From: Caldalkalibacillus salinus
GTDB lineage: Bacteria > Bacillota > Bacilli > Caldalkalibacillales > JCM-10596
DNA: 64,000 nt
Direction of reading: 5' to 3'
Assembly: GCF_016745835.1 (NCBI RefSeq)
Contig: NZ_JAERVL010000015.1
Span: forward strand, 186,001-250,000
Shown here: positions 8,687 through 17,665 of the stretch, in pieces
Layout of the letters: every line of letters starts with the position of its first letter
Numbering within the stretch: the first letter of the stretch is position 1
Position numbers and translations under genes: made by a program
The notes under the pieces: model-generated
The model's input: the letters and a program-made list of their open reading frames with translations, nothing else
What the model was told of the DNA's origin: nothing
The model's database searches: none

Positions 8687-9883
8687 CTAAAATCTACCCT
8701 TACGTAAAACGAGAGGGATGCCACCAATAATAAAGAGGTACCGGAGATCGATAATCTTCTTCATGAGTGAAGCAATTGGACCGAAAATTTTCTTTTTACC
8801 AACGATACCGATCGCTTCTCCTTTACCTAATGAAGCCACTGTACCTTTGATTTCAGGTTGGAATTGACGTAATAATTTAGGTTGCCCTCTTACGACAGCC
8901 ACAAGGTTTAAGGATAAGTTCATCGCCATTTGGATCGCCATTTGCGCTGTTGGAGGGTAAGGACGGTTAATTTCTTCATTAATAATGAGCGCACAGTCAC
9001 CGACGACAAAAATGTCTTCGAAACCAGGCGCACGTAGATATTCGTCTACCTTCACACGGCCTCTCATCGTTTCAATACCTGCATTTTCAACGATACTATT
9101 ACCGCGTACGCCACCCGTCCAAACAATCGTGCCTGCTTTAATTTCTTCACCATCTGCTAGAACAACGCCTTCAGGTGTACATTCCTTGATCGGTGTATCA
9201 ATCTTAAACTCGACACCCTTTTTACGAAGCACGTCCATGGCATACTCAACAAGTTCCGGGTCAAAACCGGGTAGTGCCGTTGGCGCCGCTTCAATGTTGA
9301 TAATTTTAACTCGCTCTGGATCGACATCAAATTCTTTGCAAAGCTTCGGTAAACGGTCTGCAAGCTCACCTACGAATTCAATCCCTGTAAAGCCAGCGCC
9401 TCCGACAACGAAACGAAGATAATCTTCACGTTCAGGTTCATTTTTATATTTAGCAAACATATACTCAATATGTTCACGGATATAGCGCACAGAGTTAATA
9501 CTGCGAATACTAAAGGCATTCTCTTTTAACCCTTCGATACCGAATGTTTCAGGTTCGCTTCCTAAACTGATCACAAGGTGGTCATACTCTTGCTCCCCGT
9601 TTTCGAGTTGCACCTTTTTCTCTTCAGTATTAATGGACACTACAGTATCTTGAACAAAGTTGACACGCTTCGTGTTAAGTAGGTCGTTGATGTCGACTCG
9701 TGCACGGTCATGATGCATTGTTCCAGCTGCAGGTTGATGAAGCTCCGTAGTAATATAGTGGTAATCATGCTTATTGACTAGTGTAATCTCCGCTTCATTG
9801 TAGTGTAACTTTTTTTGGAGACGTTGAGCAGTGACAATACCACCGTAGCCACCACCAAGGATTAAAACTTTCTGTTTACTCAT
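8687..9883 (-). CDS. yumB: Type II NADH dehydrogenase-like flavoprotein YumB
   Basis: A 398 aa FAD-dependent pyridine nucleotide-disulphide oxidoreductase of the NDH-2 family. NDH-2 enzymes transfer electrons from NADH to the quinone pool at the inner membrane face without pumping protons. The FAD site GGGYGG is at 10-15, the second dinucleotide fold VGGAGFTGIE near 165, and VVGDCALI marks the FAD-binding C-terminal motif. The frame is open 27 codons upstream, but GGATGTGAT (close to GGAGGTGAT) lies just before the ATG at 9883. A paralogue, yutJ, lies 9 kb away. Confidence 0.9.
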   Translation of the reverse strand: MSKQKVLILGGGYGGIVTAQRLQKKLHYNEAEITLVNKHDYHYITTELHQPAAGTMHHDRARVDINDLLNTKRVNFVQDTVVSINTEEKKVQLENGEQEYDHLVISLGSEPETFGIEGLKENAFSIRSINSVRYIREHIEYMFAKYKNEPEREDYLRFVVGGAGFTGIEFVGELADRLPKLCKEFDVDPERVKIINIEAAPTALPGFDPELVEYAMDVLRKKGVEFKIDTPIKECTPEGVVLADGEEIKAGTIVWTGGVRGNSIVENAGIETMRGRVKVDEYLRAPGFEDIFVVGDCALIINEEINRPYPPTAQMAIQMAMNLSLNLVAVVRGQPKLLRQFQPEIKGTVASLGKGEAIGIVGKKKIFGPIASLMKKIIDLRYLFIIGGIPLVLRKGRF

Positions 9884-10267
9884 TTCAATCACATCCATTT
9901 TTTTATTTGTCTGCGTTTTACTGTTAATTTTCCCGTAACCTACGCGTTTAAAAGCATGAATCATTTGCCTATTTTAGCGAGAGGCTACGAGACCGAAATT
10001 GCTTCATGTGACAATGTCTATCTCTAGTATGCTAACCTACTGAGATTGTTCAGTATTTCACGAACAGTGCCACAAAAGAACACAACAGTGCTTACTTTTG
10101 ACGTATTTTCCCTCATTAAGGTTTTCCCTCTTACATCATAGGGGGTATTGCGCAATTTTTCAAGACAAAATTGAATATTTTATTACATTTCAAGCTTTCA
10201 TTCGTGTTTAAAAAAGCTTATAATAGTAAAAGATTGTCTTTTTTGCATTCTGAGTGGAGGTGTTTTG
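9884..10267. other. Divergent yumB/yumC control region
   Basis: 384 bp without a convincing gene. It contains a dyad TGTTC-N10-GAACA (10047-10066), a repeated AACAGTGC word just downstream (10063 and 10087 area), and the yumC promoter candidate at 10196-10224. Confidence 0.5.
10196..10224 (+). promoter_or_regulatory. Possible sigma-A promoter of yumC
   Basis: A perfect -10 TATAAT (10219-10224) with a weak -35 TTTCAT (10196-10201) at 17 bp spacing, 44 nt upstream of the yumC start. Confidence 0.45.
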
Positions 10268-11257
10268 ATGTCACGTGACGAGCAAGTGTTTGAAATCACT
10301 GTCATCGGCGGTGGGCCAACAGGGCTATTTGCAGCTTTCTATGCGGGTATGAGACAAGCAAGCTGTAAAATTATTGAAAGCTTGCCCCAATTAGGCGGAC
10401 AGCTGTCAGCATTATATCCAGAAAAATATATCTATGACGTGGCGGGATTTCCAAAAGTTCGTGCCCAAGAACTCATTGATAACCTGAAAGAACAGCTAGA
10501 TCACTTTGATACGAACGTTGCCCTTGAAGAAACTGTCGAGGACGTGTCTAAGAACGAAGACGGCATTTTCGAGATTCGTACAAATATGCAAACGCACCTA
10601 TCTAAGACTGTTATTATTACAGCCGGCTGCGGTGCATTCCAGCCTCGAAAGCTAGATATTGAAGGTGCTGAAAAATTTGAAAGCACGAATCTTCATTACT
10701 TCGTTGATGATCTCCAAAAATTTGCTGGTAAAAACGTGCTCGTATGTGGTGGAGGAGACTCTGCCGTAGACTGGGCGCTCATGCTAGACCCTATCGCGGA
10801 TGTGACTTTGGTTCATCGTAGAGATAAATTCCGTGCACATGAACACAGTGTTGAGAATTTGAAGCAATCGAACGTTAACATACAGACACCCTATCGCATC
10901 GTTGACCTTGTTGGAGAAGAAAAAATTGAGCGTGTGGTGCTCGAGCATTCTAAGACCAAAGAGCGTCATGAAGTTGAGGTTGATGCCCTTATTGTTAATT
11001 ATGGCTTTATTTCTTCTCTTGGGCCTATTCAAAAGTGGGGACTTGAAATTGAGAAAGGCTCCATCGTTGTTAACTCTAGAATGGAGACAAACGTACCGGG
11101 TATTTATGGCGCAGGTGATATTACCACTTATCCAGGTAAGATTAAGCTGATAGCTGTAGGATTTGGGGAAGCACCAACAGCGGTGAACAATGCCAAATCT
11201 TTTATAGATCCAGACGCAAAGGTCCAACCTGGTCATAGCTCTCATATGAATTTTTAA
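10268..11257 (+). CDS. yumC: Ferredoxin/flavodoxin-NADP+ reductase (thioredoxin reductase-like)
   Basis: A 329 aa flavoenzyme of the thioredoxin-reductase-like FNR type that reduces ferredoxin or flavodoxin with NADPH. The FAD motif [14 protein letters not shown] is near residue 14, the NADPH fold [12 protein letters not shown] near 160, and [11 protein letters not shown] near 277. The CxxC redox pair of true thioredoxin reductases is absent, which separates it from TrxB. GGAGG (10256-10260) lies 7 nt before the ATG at 10268; a TTG one codon earlier is less likely. It corresponds to B. subtilis yumC by position and family. Confidence 0.92.
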   Translation: MSRDEQVFEITVIGGGPTGLFAAFYAGMRQASCKIIESLPQLGGQLSALYPEKYIYDVAGFPKVRAQELIDNLKEQLDHFDTNVALEETVEDVSKNEDGIFEIRTNMQTHLSKTVIITAGCGAFQPRKLDIEGAEKFESTNLHYFVDDLQKFAGKNVLVCGGGDSAVDWALMLDPIADVTLVHRRDKFRAHEHSVENLKQSNVNIQTPYRIVDLVGEEKIERVVLEHSKTKERHEVEVDALIVNYGFISSLGPIQKWGLEIEKGSIVVNSRMETNVPGIYGAGDITTYPGKIKLIAVGFGEAPTAVNNAKSFIDPDAKVQPGHSSHMNF

Positions 11258-11294
11258 GCAAGTGAACGGAAGTCCATAGAAAGATGGGATGAAA

Positions 11295-11326
11295 GAAGGA
11301 GTTGAATCCAAAGATTCAGCTCCTTT
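11295..11326 (+). terminator. Terminator after yumC
   Basis: AAGGAGTTGAATC pairs with GATTCAGCTCCTT (one G-T) around a CAAA loop and runs into T5. It abuts the stop codon of the convergent Spo0E-like gene. Confidence 0.82.
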
Positions 11327-11584
11327 TTAAATGCCCGCAGCGTATAGATATGCCGATATTTTAGAGGATTCCTTAACAAAGTTGTTTTTATTTAACCTTC
11401 TTATAATGGGATAGGGTTTGTGTTGTTTTGATGTCAGGTGTGCGAGACGATTAATCCGATTGTGAACAACATCAATTTTTTGGCTCATTAATAAAACTTC
11501 AGGATGGTCGATTCCTTTTAACCTAGCCAACTCAATCATCTGCTTTTGCATACGTTCCATTTTTAATAATAGTATTTTTTCCAT
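11327..11584 (-). CDS. Spo0E-like aspartyl-phosphate phosphatase family protein
   Basis: An 85 aa protein whose central part, QMIELARLKGIDHPEVLLMS then QKID, matches the Spo0E family helical hairpin with the SQxLD-type signature (here SQKID). Spo0E-family proteins dephosphorylate Spo0A-P and delay sporulation. The C-terminal 35 residues are basic and family-atypical. The ATG at 11584 is preferred because AAAGG lies 7-8 nt upstream; a longer open frame upstream lacks a ribosome site. The Leu-to-Ile change in the signature is conservative, but activity is not proven. Confidence 0.68.
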   Translation of the reverse strand: MEKILLLKMERMQKQMIELARLKGIDHPEVLLMSQKIDVVHNRINRLAHLTSKQHKPYPIIRRLNKNNFVKESSKISAYLYAAGI

Positions 11585-11766
11585 TGCAAATCCTTTCTTA
11601 ACTTCTTTCGTCATTCTCTACCAACATCGTTTATTCTATCTAATTTTTACGCACTTTACAAACAAGATTTTCCACTATTTTTAGCCAATCATGTCGGAAA
11701 AAGGACCATCAAGTCGCTTTTATAAAAGTTTAACTTTTCTGAATTTTATAACGGAAGAGGCTATCC

Positions 11767-11795
11767 TTGTCACATCTTTAGTGTCCCTATATAAT
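11767..11795 (+). promoter_or_regulatory. Sigma-A promoter of mqnE
   Basis: TTGTCA (11767-11772), 17 bp, TATAAT (11790-11795): 5/6 and 6/6 matches at optimal spacing. The leader carries the inverted repeat GCACT...AGTGC. Confidence 0.68.
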
Positions 11796-11843
11796 ATAGG
11801 AGACATGCACTATCACGTCAAGTGCGAGTAGGAGGAATAGTTC

Positions 11844-12947
11844 ATGAGTATCACACTCACTAATGTAGACTCAGACCTACAAGAAATCGTAGAAAAAGTA
11901 GAGCAAGGTGAAAGGTTAACCTTAGAGGATGGCATTAAACTTTATCATTCATCTGATCTTTTAACGATTGGCCAACTTGCCAATATGGTTAACCAACGTA
12001 AAAATCAAGATCGTGTCTATTTTATAGAGAATATGACCATTTACCACACTAACGTGTGTGAAGCACATTGTCGTTTTTGTAATTTCCGTAAGGATCCTGG
12101 AGAAGACGGTTCATATACTTATACAGGTGATGAACTAGTAGAGCAAGTCCATCAAAAGATAACGGACACTACACAAGAGTTACATATGGTTGGCGGGCAC
12201 AACAATACCCAGTCATTTGATTACTATGTCGATATTGTCAGAAAGTTAAAGGCCGCTTTTCCACACCTACGAATGAAAATGTACACACCTGCCGAAATCG
12301 AGTTCTTCAGCCGTATCTCAGGCCTGTCTACTGAAGATGTACTGAAAACATTGCTTGATGCTGGTCTAGACACGATGCCAGGCGGTGGGGCTGAGATATT
12401 ATCCGAGCGGTACCGTTTAAAAATGAGTCCGGAGAAGGTTTCAACAGATGAATGGTTGAACATTCACAGGCAGGCCCATCATTTAGGGATGAAAACCCAT
12501 GCCACTATGTTATATGGCTCCATTGAAACAATCGAAGAACGCGTACAGCACATGTTACAATTACGCGAACTCCAAGACGAAACAAACGGTTACATGGTCT
12601 TTATTCCCTTAGCAGTACAGCCGATTAGCCCCAAAGCGGGTATAAAGCGACGTACCTCAGCTTTCGATGATATTAAAACGATCGCGATTAGTCGGTTAAT
12701 GCTCGATAACTTTGACCATATTAAAGCTTATTTCATTAACATTGGAACACAGTTGACACAGCTTGCGTTAACCTACGGGGCTTCAGATGTACATGGGACC
12801 CTTATTGAGGAAAGAATTAGCCACGCAGCCGGGGCGCTTACACCAGCGGGACTCACACGAGACGAACTCGTGTGGTTAATTAAAGGTGCTAACAAAGTAC
12901 CGATTGAACGAGACACGTTCTATAACACGATTAAAGTGTACGAATAA
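11844..12947 (+). CDS. mqnE: Aminofutalosine synthase (radical SAM)
   Basis: MqnE joins 3-[(1-carboxyvinyl)oxy]benzoate to the adenosine of SAM to give aminofutalosine, an early step of the futalosine route to menaquinone. The 367 aa length is typical. The radical SAM 4Fe-4S cysteines are C72, C76 and C79 (CEAHCRFC). MVGGHNN, TPAEIEFF and DTMPGGGAEI are characteristic of the MqnE/MqnC group, and the overall form fits MqnE better than MqnC. AGGAGGAATAG precedes the ATG. Other mqn genes are not in the window. B. subtilis uses the classical men pathway, so this gene marks a different lineage. Confidence 0.88.
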   Translation: MSITLTNVDSDLQEIVEKVEQGERLTLEDGIKLYHSSDLLTIGQLANMVNQRKNQDRVYFIENMTIYHTNVCEAHCRFCNFRKDPGEDGSYTYTGDELVEQVHQKITDTTQELHMVGGHNNTQSFDYYVDIVRKLKAAFPHLRMKMYTPAEIEFFSRISGLSTEDVLKTLLDAGLDTMPGGGAEILSERYRLKMSPEKVSTDEWLNIHRQAHHLGMKTHATMLYGSIETIEERVQHMLQLRELQDETNGYMVFIPLAVQPISPKAGIKRRTSAFDDIKTIAISRLMLDNFDHIKAYFINIGTQLTQLALTYGASDVHGTLIEERISHAAGALTPAGLTRDELVWLIKGANKVPIERDTFYNTIKVYE

Positions 12948-12964
12948 ATAAATCGTAAACTTAC

Positions 12965-13008
12965 AAAAAACCTGTTGTTATTCTATTTGGGAATACAACA
13001 GGTTTTTA
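12965..13008. terminator. Bidirectional terminator between mqnE and dapF
   Basis: AAAAACCTGTTGT pairs with ACAACAGGTTTTT, extended by ATTC/GAAT with one bulge; both strands end in T runs. Confidence 0.85.
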
Positions 13009-13046
13009 TATTTGTTCATATCGATGCTCAGTCTTTTTAACATTAA

Positions 13047-13910
13047 TCAGTCAGTATAGAATTCACCTGTACAAATATATTCTGCGGGACCTGTCATCCA
13101 CACGTGTGCATCGGTATGCCAACTAATCTCCAGGTCCCCGCCCAGTAGATGTACGGTAATCGGTTTACCTTGTGGCACAAGCCCACGTATATGCGCGGCC
13201 ACTACAGCTGCGCATGCCCCGGTTCCACAAGCATAAGTCACACCTGAACCTCGTTCCCAGACACGAAAATCTATTTCTTTTTCATTGATGACCTTAATAA
13301 ATTCCACGTTAATCCATTCGGGGAAGCATTCATGTTTTTCAATTTTTGGGCCGAGTGTTTCCACCGGGGCTTCGTTTATATCATCTACGAATATCACGGC
13401 GTGCGGATTGCCCATAGAAACACCCACAAAGGATATCGTTTCACCGTCAATGTCTAACTGTTCATCTGTCGCTTGATCTTGTAGGTCTTCACCGAACATC
13501 GGTAAGGCCGCCTTTTCTAGTCGAGGCTGTCCCATGTCAATCGTCACCGATTGAACAACGCCATGATCAACGTTGATGTTGGCGTCAACGATGCCTCCTA
13601 ACGTTTCAATCTGAAACTGTGTCTTATTTACAATACTGTGATCGTAAACGTATCGGGCAACACAGCGCAGACCGTTCCCACAATTCTTAGCTTCCGATCC
13701 ATCTGAGTTAAAGACTCTCATTTTGATGTCTGCCGTTTTAGAAGGGGCAATAAGTATCATACCGTCTGATCCAATACCCGTTTGAATTTCAGATACCTTG
13801 CGAGCTAAGGAAGGCAAACTGTCTTCCTCTAACGGCTCCTCAAACTGATTAATATATATATAATTATTGCCCAACGCGTGCATTTTAGTAAATTTAACTG
13901 CCTTTGTCAT
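13047..13910 (-). CDS. dapF: Diaminopimelate epimerase
   Basis: DapF converts L,L- to meso-diaminopimelate, needed for lysine and peptidoglycan. The 287 aa product shows both halves of the pseudo-symmetric fold with catalytic Cys77 in NCGNGLRC and Cys228 in ACGTGACAA. GAGGAG lies 9 nt before the ATG at 13910; the frame is open 21 codons further but crosses a terminator hairpin, so that extension is rejected. It corresponds to B. subtilis yutL/dapF. Confidence 0.95.
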   Translation of the reverse strand: MTKAVKFTKMHALGNNYIYINQFEEPLEEDSLPSLARKVSEIQTGIGSDGMILIAPSKTADIKMRVFNSDGSEAKNCGNGLRCVARYVYDHSIVNKTQFQIETLGGIVDANINVDHGVVQSVTIDMGQPRLEKAALPMFGEDLQDQATDEQLDIDGETISFVGVSMGNPHAVIFVDDINEAPVETLGPKIEKHECFPEWINVEFIKVINEKEIDFRVWERGSGVTYACGTGACAAVVAAHIRGLVPQGKPITVHLLGGDLEISWHTDAHVWMTGPAEYICTGEFYTD

Positions 13911-13934
13911 CTTCGTTTGCTCCTCTTCATATAC

Positions 13935-13966
13935 AAAAAGAGTGGATTTTATCCACTCTTTTTTGT
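13935..13966 (-). terminator. Hairpin terminator between the HD-GYP gene and dapF
   Basis: AAAAGAGTGGAT (13936-13947) pairs perfectly with ATCCACTCTTTT (13951-13962); T runs occur on both strands. Confidence 0.8.
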
Positions 13967-14016
13967 TCATCATATTCTATTTTACCATGCACGTATATCT
14001 TAGGAAACCATACCGA

Positions 14017-15048
14017 CTAATGTAGGACCTGCATGAGATGAAGTTGCTTATCTTTACTTAGATCGATAAACTTATCATTGACTTGAACAAGCGGCCGGGA
14101 GGGGTGATTCGGATTGACGAGTAACACCTTGCCCCTTTCACCTGTGGAAAGTAAAACATCTTTACCTACGAGGGTGTCTAATGTCTTGTTCAAGAATGTG
14201 TTCACAATCTTTGGGTGCAGTCGACCTAGTTCATCTTGTCTTAACTGATTAACCGCCTCATAGAAAGGTAATGGGTCTTGATATACCCGTTTAGACGTCA
14301 TAGCGTGGAACACGTCTGCTACGGCTACTATTTTACTAAAATAATCTAAACGATCCCCTTTCAGACCATAAGGGTAGCCACCGCCATCTTCCCGTTCATG
14401 GTGTTGCAAAGCGACCACAGCTGTGCGTTCAGATACACCTGGTGTTTCCTTTAACAATTCATAACCGTAAACGGTATGTTGCATCATTTCTTCAAATTCA
14501 GCCTTTGTTAGCTTACCAGGCTTATGTAGTATATGTTCAGACACTTTCATTTTGCCGACATCATGTAAAAGCGCGGCTGTCGTTAAGTGAGAGAGTTCCT
14601 CATCATCAAATCCTAACCATTTACCCAGAATGGTACTGATGACGGCTACACCAATATTATGGCGGTAAGTATAATCGTCTTTAGCTTGTAACGCGTGAAG
14701 TAATTCAAAATAGTTCCGATGTTCCGTCGATTCAGCTATGACTGGTAAAATATTCTGCTTAATTTCATCAAAGGGGAGTTTATTCGAGTATCGTACTTCA
14801 TCAAAAATGGTTTTAAACACCTTTGTCGCGTCTTCAATGACCGAGAGATCCACATCTTTTTTATATGTGTTTTGTGGCTGCTCTGATTCGGTGTAAATAT
14901 CTTTATCTGTTAATTGATATCGGTGCTTCCTGAGAAGTTCTATATGCTCTTCTGTTAGAACTGTATCCTTAGGAAGCAGGAAAACCCCTTGATCCGAGAT
15001 GATGTCTACTTTAAGTTTTACTCCATCGGATATCTTTATCTGTTCCAT
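14017..15048 (-). CDS. HD-GYP domain protein (probable c-di-GMP phosphodiesterase)
   Basis: A 343 aa protein with an N-terminal segment without known motif (1-115) and a complete HD-GYP domain (about 120-290). Metal ligands expected for the family are visible: His130, HD at 162-163 with Lys166, His191, HHE at 216-218 and GYP at 224-226, followed by VADVFHAMTS. HD-GYP proteins typically hydrolyse cyclic di-GMP or related dinucleotides. There is no receiver or membrane domain, so the N-terminus may be the sensor. AGGTGTTGGG precedes the ATG. Confidence 0.87.
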   Translation of the reverse strand: MEQIKISDGVKLKVDIISDQGVFLLPKDTVLTEEHIELLRKHRYQLTDKDIYTESEQPQNTYKKDVDLSVIEDATKVFKTIFDEVRYSNKLPFDEIKQNILPVIAESTEHRNYFELLHALQAKDDYTYRHNIGVAVISTILGKWLGFDDEELSHLTTAALLHDVGKMKVSEHILHKPGKLTKAEFEEMMQHTVYGYELLKETPGVSERTAVVALQHHEREDGGGYPYGLKGDRLDYFSKIVAVADVFHAMTSKRVYQDPLPFYEAVNQLRQDELGRLHPKIVNTFLNKTLDTLVGKDVLLSTGERGKVLLVNPNHPSRPLVQVNDKFIDLSKDKQLHLMQVLH

Positions 15049-15306
15049 CCCAACACCTCAATGACATTATTTTTGACCCATTTTGACCCTCAATGCCTTT
15101 TATCCAGTAAACTTACTTCCATATCTTCCTGTAAAATTCCTTCATAAAAGGACAATTATTTTTAAAAATCGACAAACGACGTGACTTTTATCCATTTTTC
15201 GTCAATAAAACGAATTGAACAAGACACTTTAAGACATGCATGGCAATTAAAAAAACACGGATGTGTTAAACATACCGTGTCATTGCCTCAGTTAAGTAGG
15301 TATAAA

Positions 15307-15383
15307 TGGTCGGGATGGCCGGATTTGAACCGACGACCTCTTGGCCCCCAGCCAAGCGCGCTACCAAACTACGCTACATCCCG
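15307..15383 (-). tRNA. tRNA-Pro (anticodon GGG), CCA encoded
   Basis: Read on the minus strand: acceptor CGGGATG/CATCCCG, D arm GCG...CGC, anticodon stem CTTGG/CCAAG with loop CTGGGGG (anticodon GGG), T arm GTCGG-TTCAAAT-CCGGC, discriminator A and genomically encoded CCA (15307-15309). It reads proline codons CCC/CCU. Confidence 0.95.
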
Positions 15384-15475
15384 ATCGATATAGTCCTATA
15401 TAGCTTTCTGATTCAATCTTAATGTATCATAGAAGGAGATATTTTTGCAAGATGATCTTGAGAGGGGTGAAGCTT

Positions 15476-16660
15476 GTGAATAACCTAAACAAATGGACAC
15501 AACAAGATCAGTTTGATAGCCTAGTGACACCACAAGTTGTGGTCCATAAGGAGACACTCCACCGTAACATTTCTAGCATGGCTCAGTTTGCAATAAAGCA
15601 AGGATTAGTCATGCGTCCTCACATTAAAACACATAAATCAATCAATATATTACATTTACAGTTTGAATATGGTGCGAGCGGTTTTACTGTCGCCAAGCTC
15701 TCTGAGGCAGAAGCGTTGCTCGAAGCGGGCTTCAAACAAAATATTTTCTCTTTTCGTCCATCCATTCTGATTGGCTTTCCTATCGTTGGCGAAAGAAACT
15801 TAGCACGGGTAAAAGCTTTACAAGACCAGGCGGAGGTCATTTTAATGGCTGATTCCCTCCAGCACTTACAAGCGTACAGCGCTTTCGCCAAAAGACATCA
15901 TGTGACTTTTTCCATCACCATTAAAATCAATACTGGTTTAAACCGATGTGGCTTGGAGCCAAACCCTGAATGCGTGATGCCTCTACTAGAAGAGGGGTTC
16001 AATATGGAAGGGATTCGTATTATCGGTATGATGACACATGCTGGACATGCGTACGGGGCAACTACTGAGACTGAAGTGTATGATATTGCTCTTCACGAAG
16101 GGCAGCAGATGGTTGAGCTCAAACAATTCATGATGTCTAAACTCGCTGACACTGACTATCATGAGCAATTAAAGGGGCTTACTATCAGTGTCGGGTCGAC
16201 ACCCACCGTTCGTGTGTCTGGCACTGTCCAAGGCGTAGATGAAATCCGACCTGGTAATTTTGTATTTCATGATCGGACACAGGTTCATTTGGGCGTGGCG
16301 CGTTGGGAAGATTGTGCGCTTCGTGTCAGAAGCCGCATTGTGTCTCATCCTACGTCAAATCGTTGGGTTATCGATGCTGGGGCAAAAACATTAGGGCTTG
16401 ATAGGGGGGCTCATGGACGTGGAGAGTTGAAGGGACATGGTGCCGTTGTAGGTGAACCCAACCTTACGCTCTCACGTTTATCGGAAGAGCATGGTGTGTT
16501 AGAAGGTGAGGCACAGCAAGCATTAGACGTTGGCGATGTGGTTGAAGTTATCCCTAACCATGCCTGTCCTGTCGTGAATCTCACTCACTGCTTACATATG
16601 ATTGCTAAGGATGGTCAGGAATCGGTATGGCCCGTTACAGCGACACAACGAAACTATTAA
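15476..16660 (+). CDS. PLP-dependent D-threonine aldolase / D-serine dehydratase family protein
   Basis: A 394 aa fold-type III PLP enzyme (alanine racemase-like barrel plus C-terminal beta domain) that cleaves D-3-hydroxy amino acids. RPHIKTHK near residue 47 carries the PLP lysine (about Lys51), TVAKLSEAEAL follows, and SVGSTPT is the phosphate-binding stretch. The C-terminal metal site reads PNHACPVVN: His-x-Cys, the pattern of zinc-dependent D-serine dehydratases, not the His-x-Asp of characterised D-threonine aldolases. A GTG at 15476 with GAGGGGTGA upstream is preferred to an in-frame ATG at 15422. Substrate remains open. Confidence 0.82.
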   Translation: MNNLNKWTQQDQFDSLVTPQVVVHKETLHRNISSMAQFAIKQGLVMRPHIKTHKSINILHLQFEYGASGFTVAKLSEAEALLEAGFKQNIFSFRPSILIGFPIVGERNLARVKALQDQAEVILMADSLQHLQAYSAFAKRHHVTFSITIKINTGLNRCGLEPNPECVMPLLEEGFNMEGIRIIGMMTHAGHAYGATTETEVYDIALHEGQQMVELKQFMMSKLADTDYHEQLKGLTISVGSTPTVRVSGTVQGVDEIRPGNFVFHDRTQVHLGVARWEDCALRVRSRIVSHPTSNRWVIDAGAKTLGLDRGAHGRGELKGHGAVVGEPNLTLSRLSEEHGVLEGEAQQALDVGDVVEVIPNHACPVVNLTHCLHMIAKDGQESVWPVTATQRNY

Positions 16661-16750
16661 CATTTTAGTGAACATACCATGTCTATCCTCATATCTGTTT
16701 GCTTAACATGATAGAATGTAGGCGAGTACATAAAAGAAAGGAAGAACGGC

Positions 16751-17017
16751 ATGAAATGGGAAAATGACGCGATATTGTTACTTGATGAATTGGTACAGCC
16801 CATTCCTTTGTTTGTCCGCCCGATGGCCAAACGAAGTGTAAAGAAGAAAATTATAGAAATTGCTCAACAAGCGTCTAAGGCAAAAATCGAAAAAGATGAC
16901 GTCGTGCACGGTTATATAGCGGCTGCCCCAAAGAAAGATGTGAACCGATTGAGGTCTTTCTTGGACGAAAAACGCATTGATTATACGTCATACGAACATT
17001 ATCTAAAAGAGTCTTAA
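16751..17017 (+). CDS. Small PCP_red-like helical protein
   Basis: An 88 aa soluble protein. Residues 1-55 (MKWENDAILLL, then IPLFVRPMAKRSVKKKI and IEKDDV) match the short helical domain seen at the C-terminus of light-independent protochlorophyllide reductase subunits (PCP_red), where it stands alone in many bacteria. The last 30 residues resemble no domain I recognise. AAAGAAAGGAAG precedes the ATG. Function unknown. Confidence 0.65.
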   Translation: MKWENDAILLLDELVQPIPLFVRPMAKRSVKKKIIEIAQQASKAKIEKDDVVHGYIAAAPKKDVNRLRSFLDEKRIDYTSYEHYLKES

Positions 17018-17038
17018 ACGCCTTTTACGAATAAATAA

Positions 17039-17070
17039 AGCTTCTTCTATAGGTTAGAAGAAGCTCTTAG
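17039..17070 (+). terminator. Hairpin after the PCP_red-like gene
   Basis: AGCTTCTTCTA (17039-17049) pairs with TAGAAGAAGCT (17055-17065); the T tract is weak. Confidence 0.55.
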
Positions 17071-17175
17071 CTTACCCGTTATAATCGTATGTGTATGACA
17101 TTAGATATGACATTGGCCATATGACGTCGTTAATGAAGTTATCACTCAGCCAAAAGACATAGATAATGCAAACGC

Positions 17176-17418
17176 TTAGAACAATTCCTCCTCTTCTTTC
17201 CGCACTTGTTCACGAATATTTTCTAATAATGTTTTTGGCGTTTCACCAGTGACGATCGTCCCATTTACGAGGGCGTACGGTGACTCATAGCACTGTCCAC
17301 AGAACCCTAAACATCCATATTCTATAACATCAAGATTGTTGTCTTTTTCCAATTCCTCTTTTACTCTGTGTGTTCCAGCTGCCAAGTTACTTTGACAGAA
17401 CTCAATGATCGGTCTCAT
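17176..17418 (-). CDS. yuzB: YuzB family protein (DUF1450, thioredoxin-like Cys cluster)
   Basis: An 80 aa protein with CQSN near residue 8 and the cluster CLGFCGQCY (36-44), the arrangement of DUF1450/YuzB proteins, which resemble thioredoxin-like 2Fe-2S ferredoxins. It is next to yutJ, as in B. subtilis, but on the opposite strand. The combination of a ferredoxin-like small protein beside an NADH dehydrogenase paralogue suggests redox chemistry, but this is inference. Confidence 0.85.
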   Translation of the reverse strand: MRPIIEFCQSNLAAGTHRVKEELEKDNNLDVIEYGCLGFCGQCYESPYALVNGTIVTGETPKTLLENIREQVRKEEEELF

Positions 17419-17529
17419 GTCATCCCAACCTTTCTCTTCACTCTAAACACAATGCTAATAGGTGTTTCACATCTCGTCAAATTTTCTGGCATCATGGCGC
17501 TTTTTTATGCTGTAATATAAAGCAAATTG

Positions 17530-17558
17530 TTGATTTTTCATAAAAACTTCGTTAAGAT
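17530..17558 (+). promoter_or_regulatory. Possible sigma-A promoter of yutJ
   Basis: TTGATT (17530-17535), 17 bp, TAAGAT (17553-17558), giving a leader of about 100 nt. Confidence 0.5.
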
Positions 17559-17665
17559 GAACAAGGATTCTATTGTTATATTAATCATTCATTATTTTGC
17601 TTGTCATATCAAGGTTTCACATCATTATTTTGATATCGGTTGCAATCGAGAAAGGAAGTCGGCAG

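Noticed and set aside
10784-11311. 175 aa minus-strand ORF antisense to yumC
   Set aside because: It lies wholly opposite a well-conserved gene, has no recognisable motif and no ribosome site.
15422-15475. 18-codon N-terminal extension of the D-threonine aldolase-like protein
   Set aside because: An ATG at 15452 has AGAAGGAGA at too long a spacing, and the extra residues are basic and atypical; GTG 15476 has GAGGGGTGA close by.
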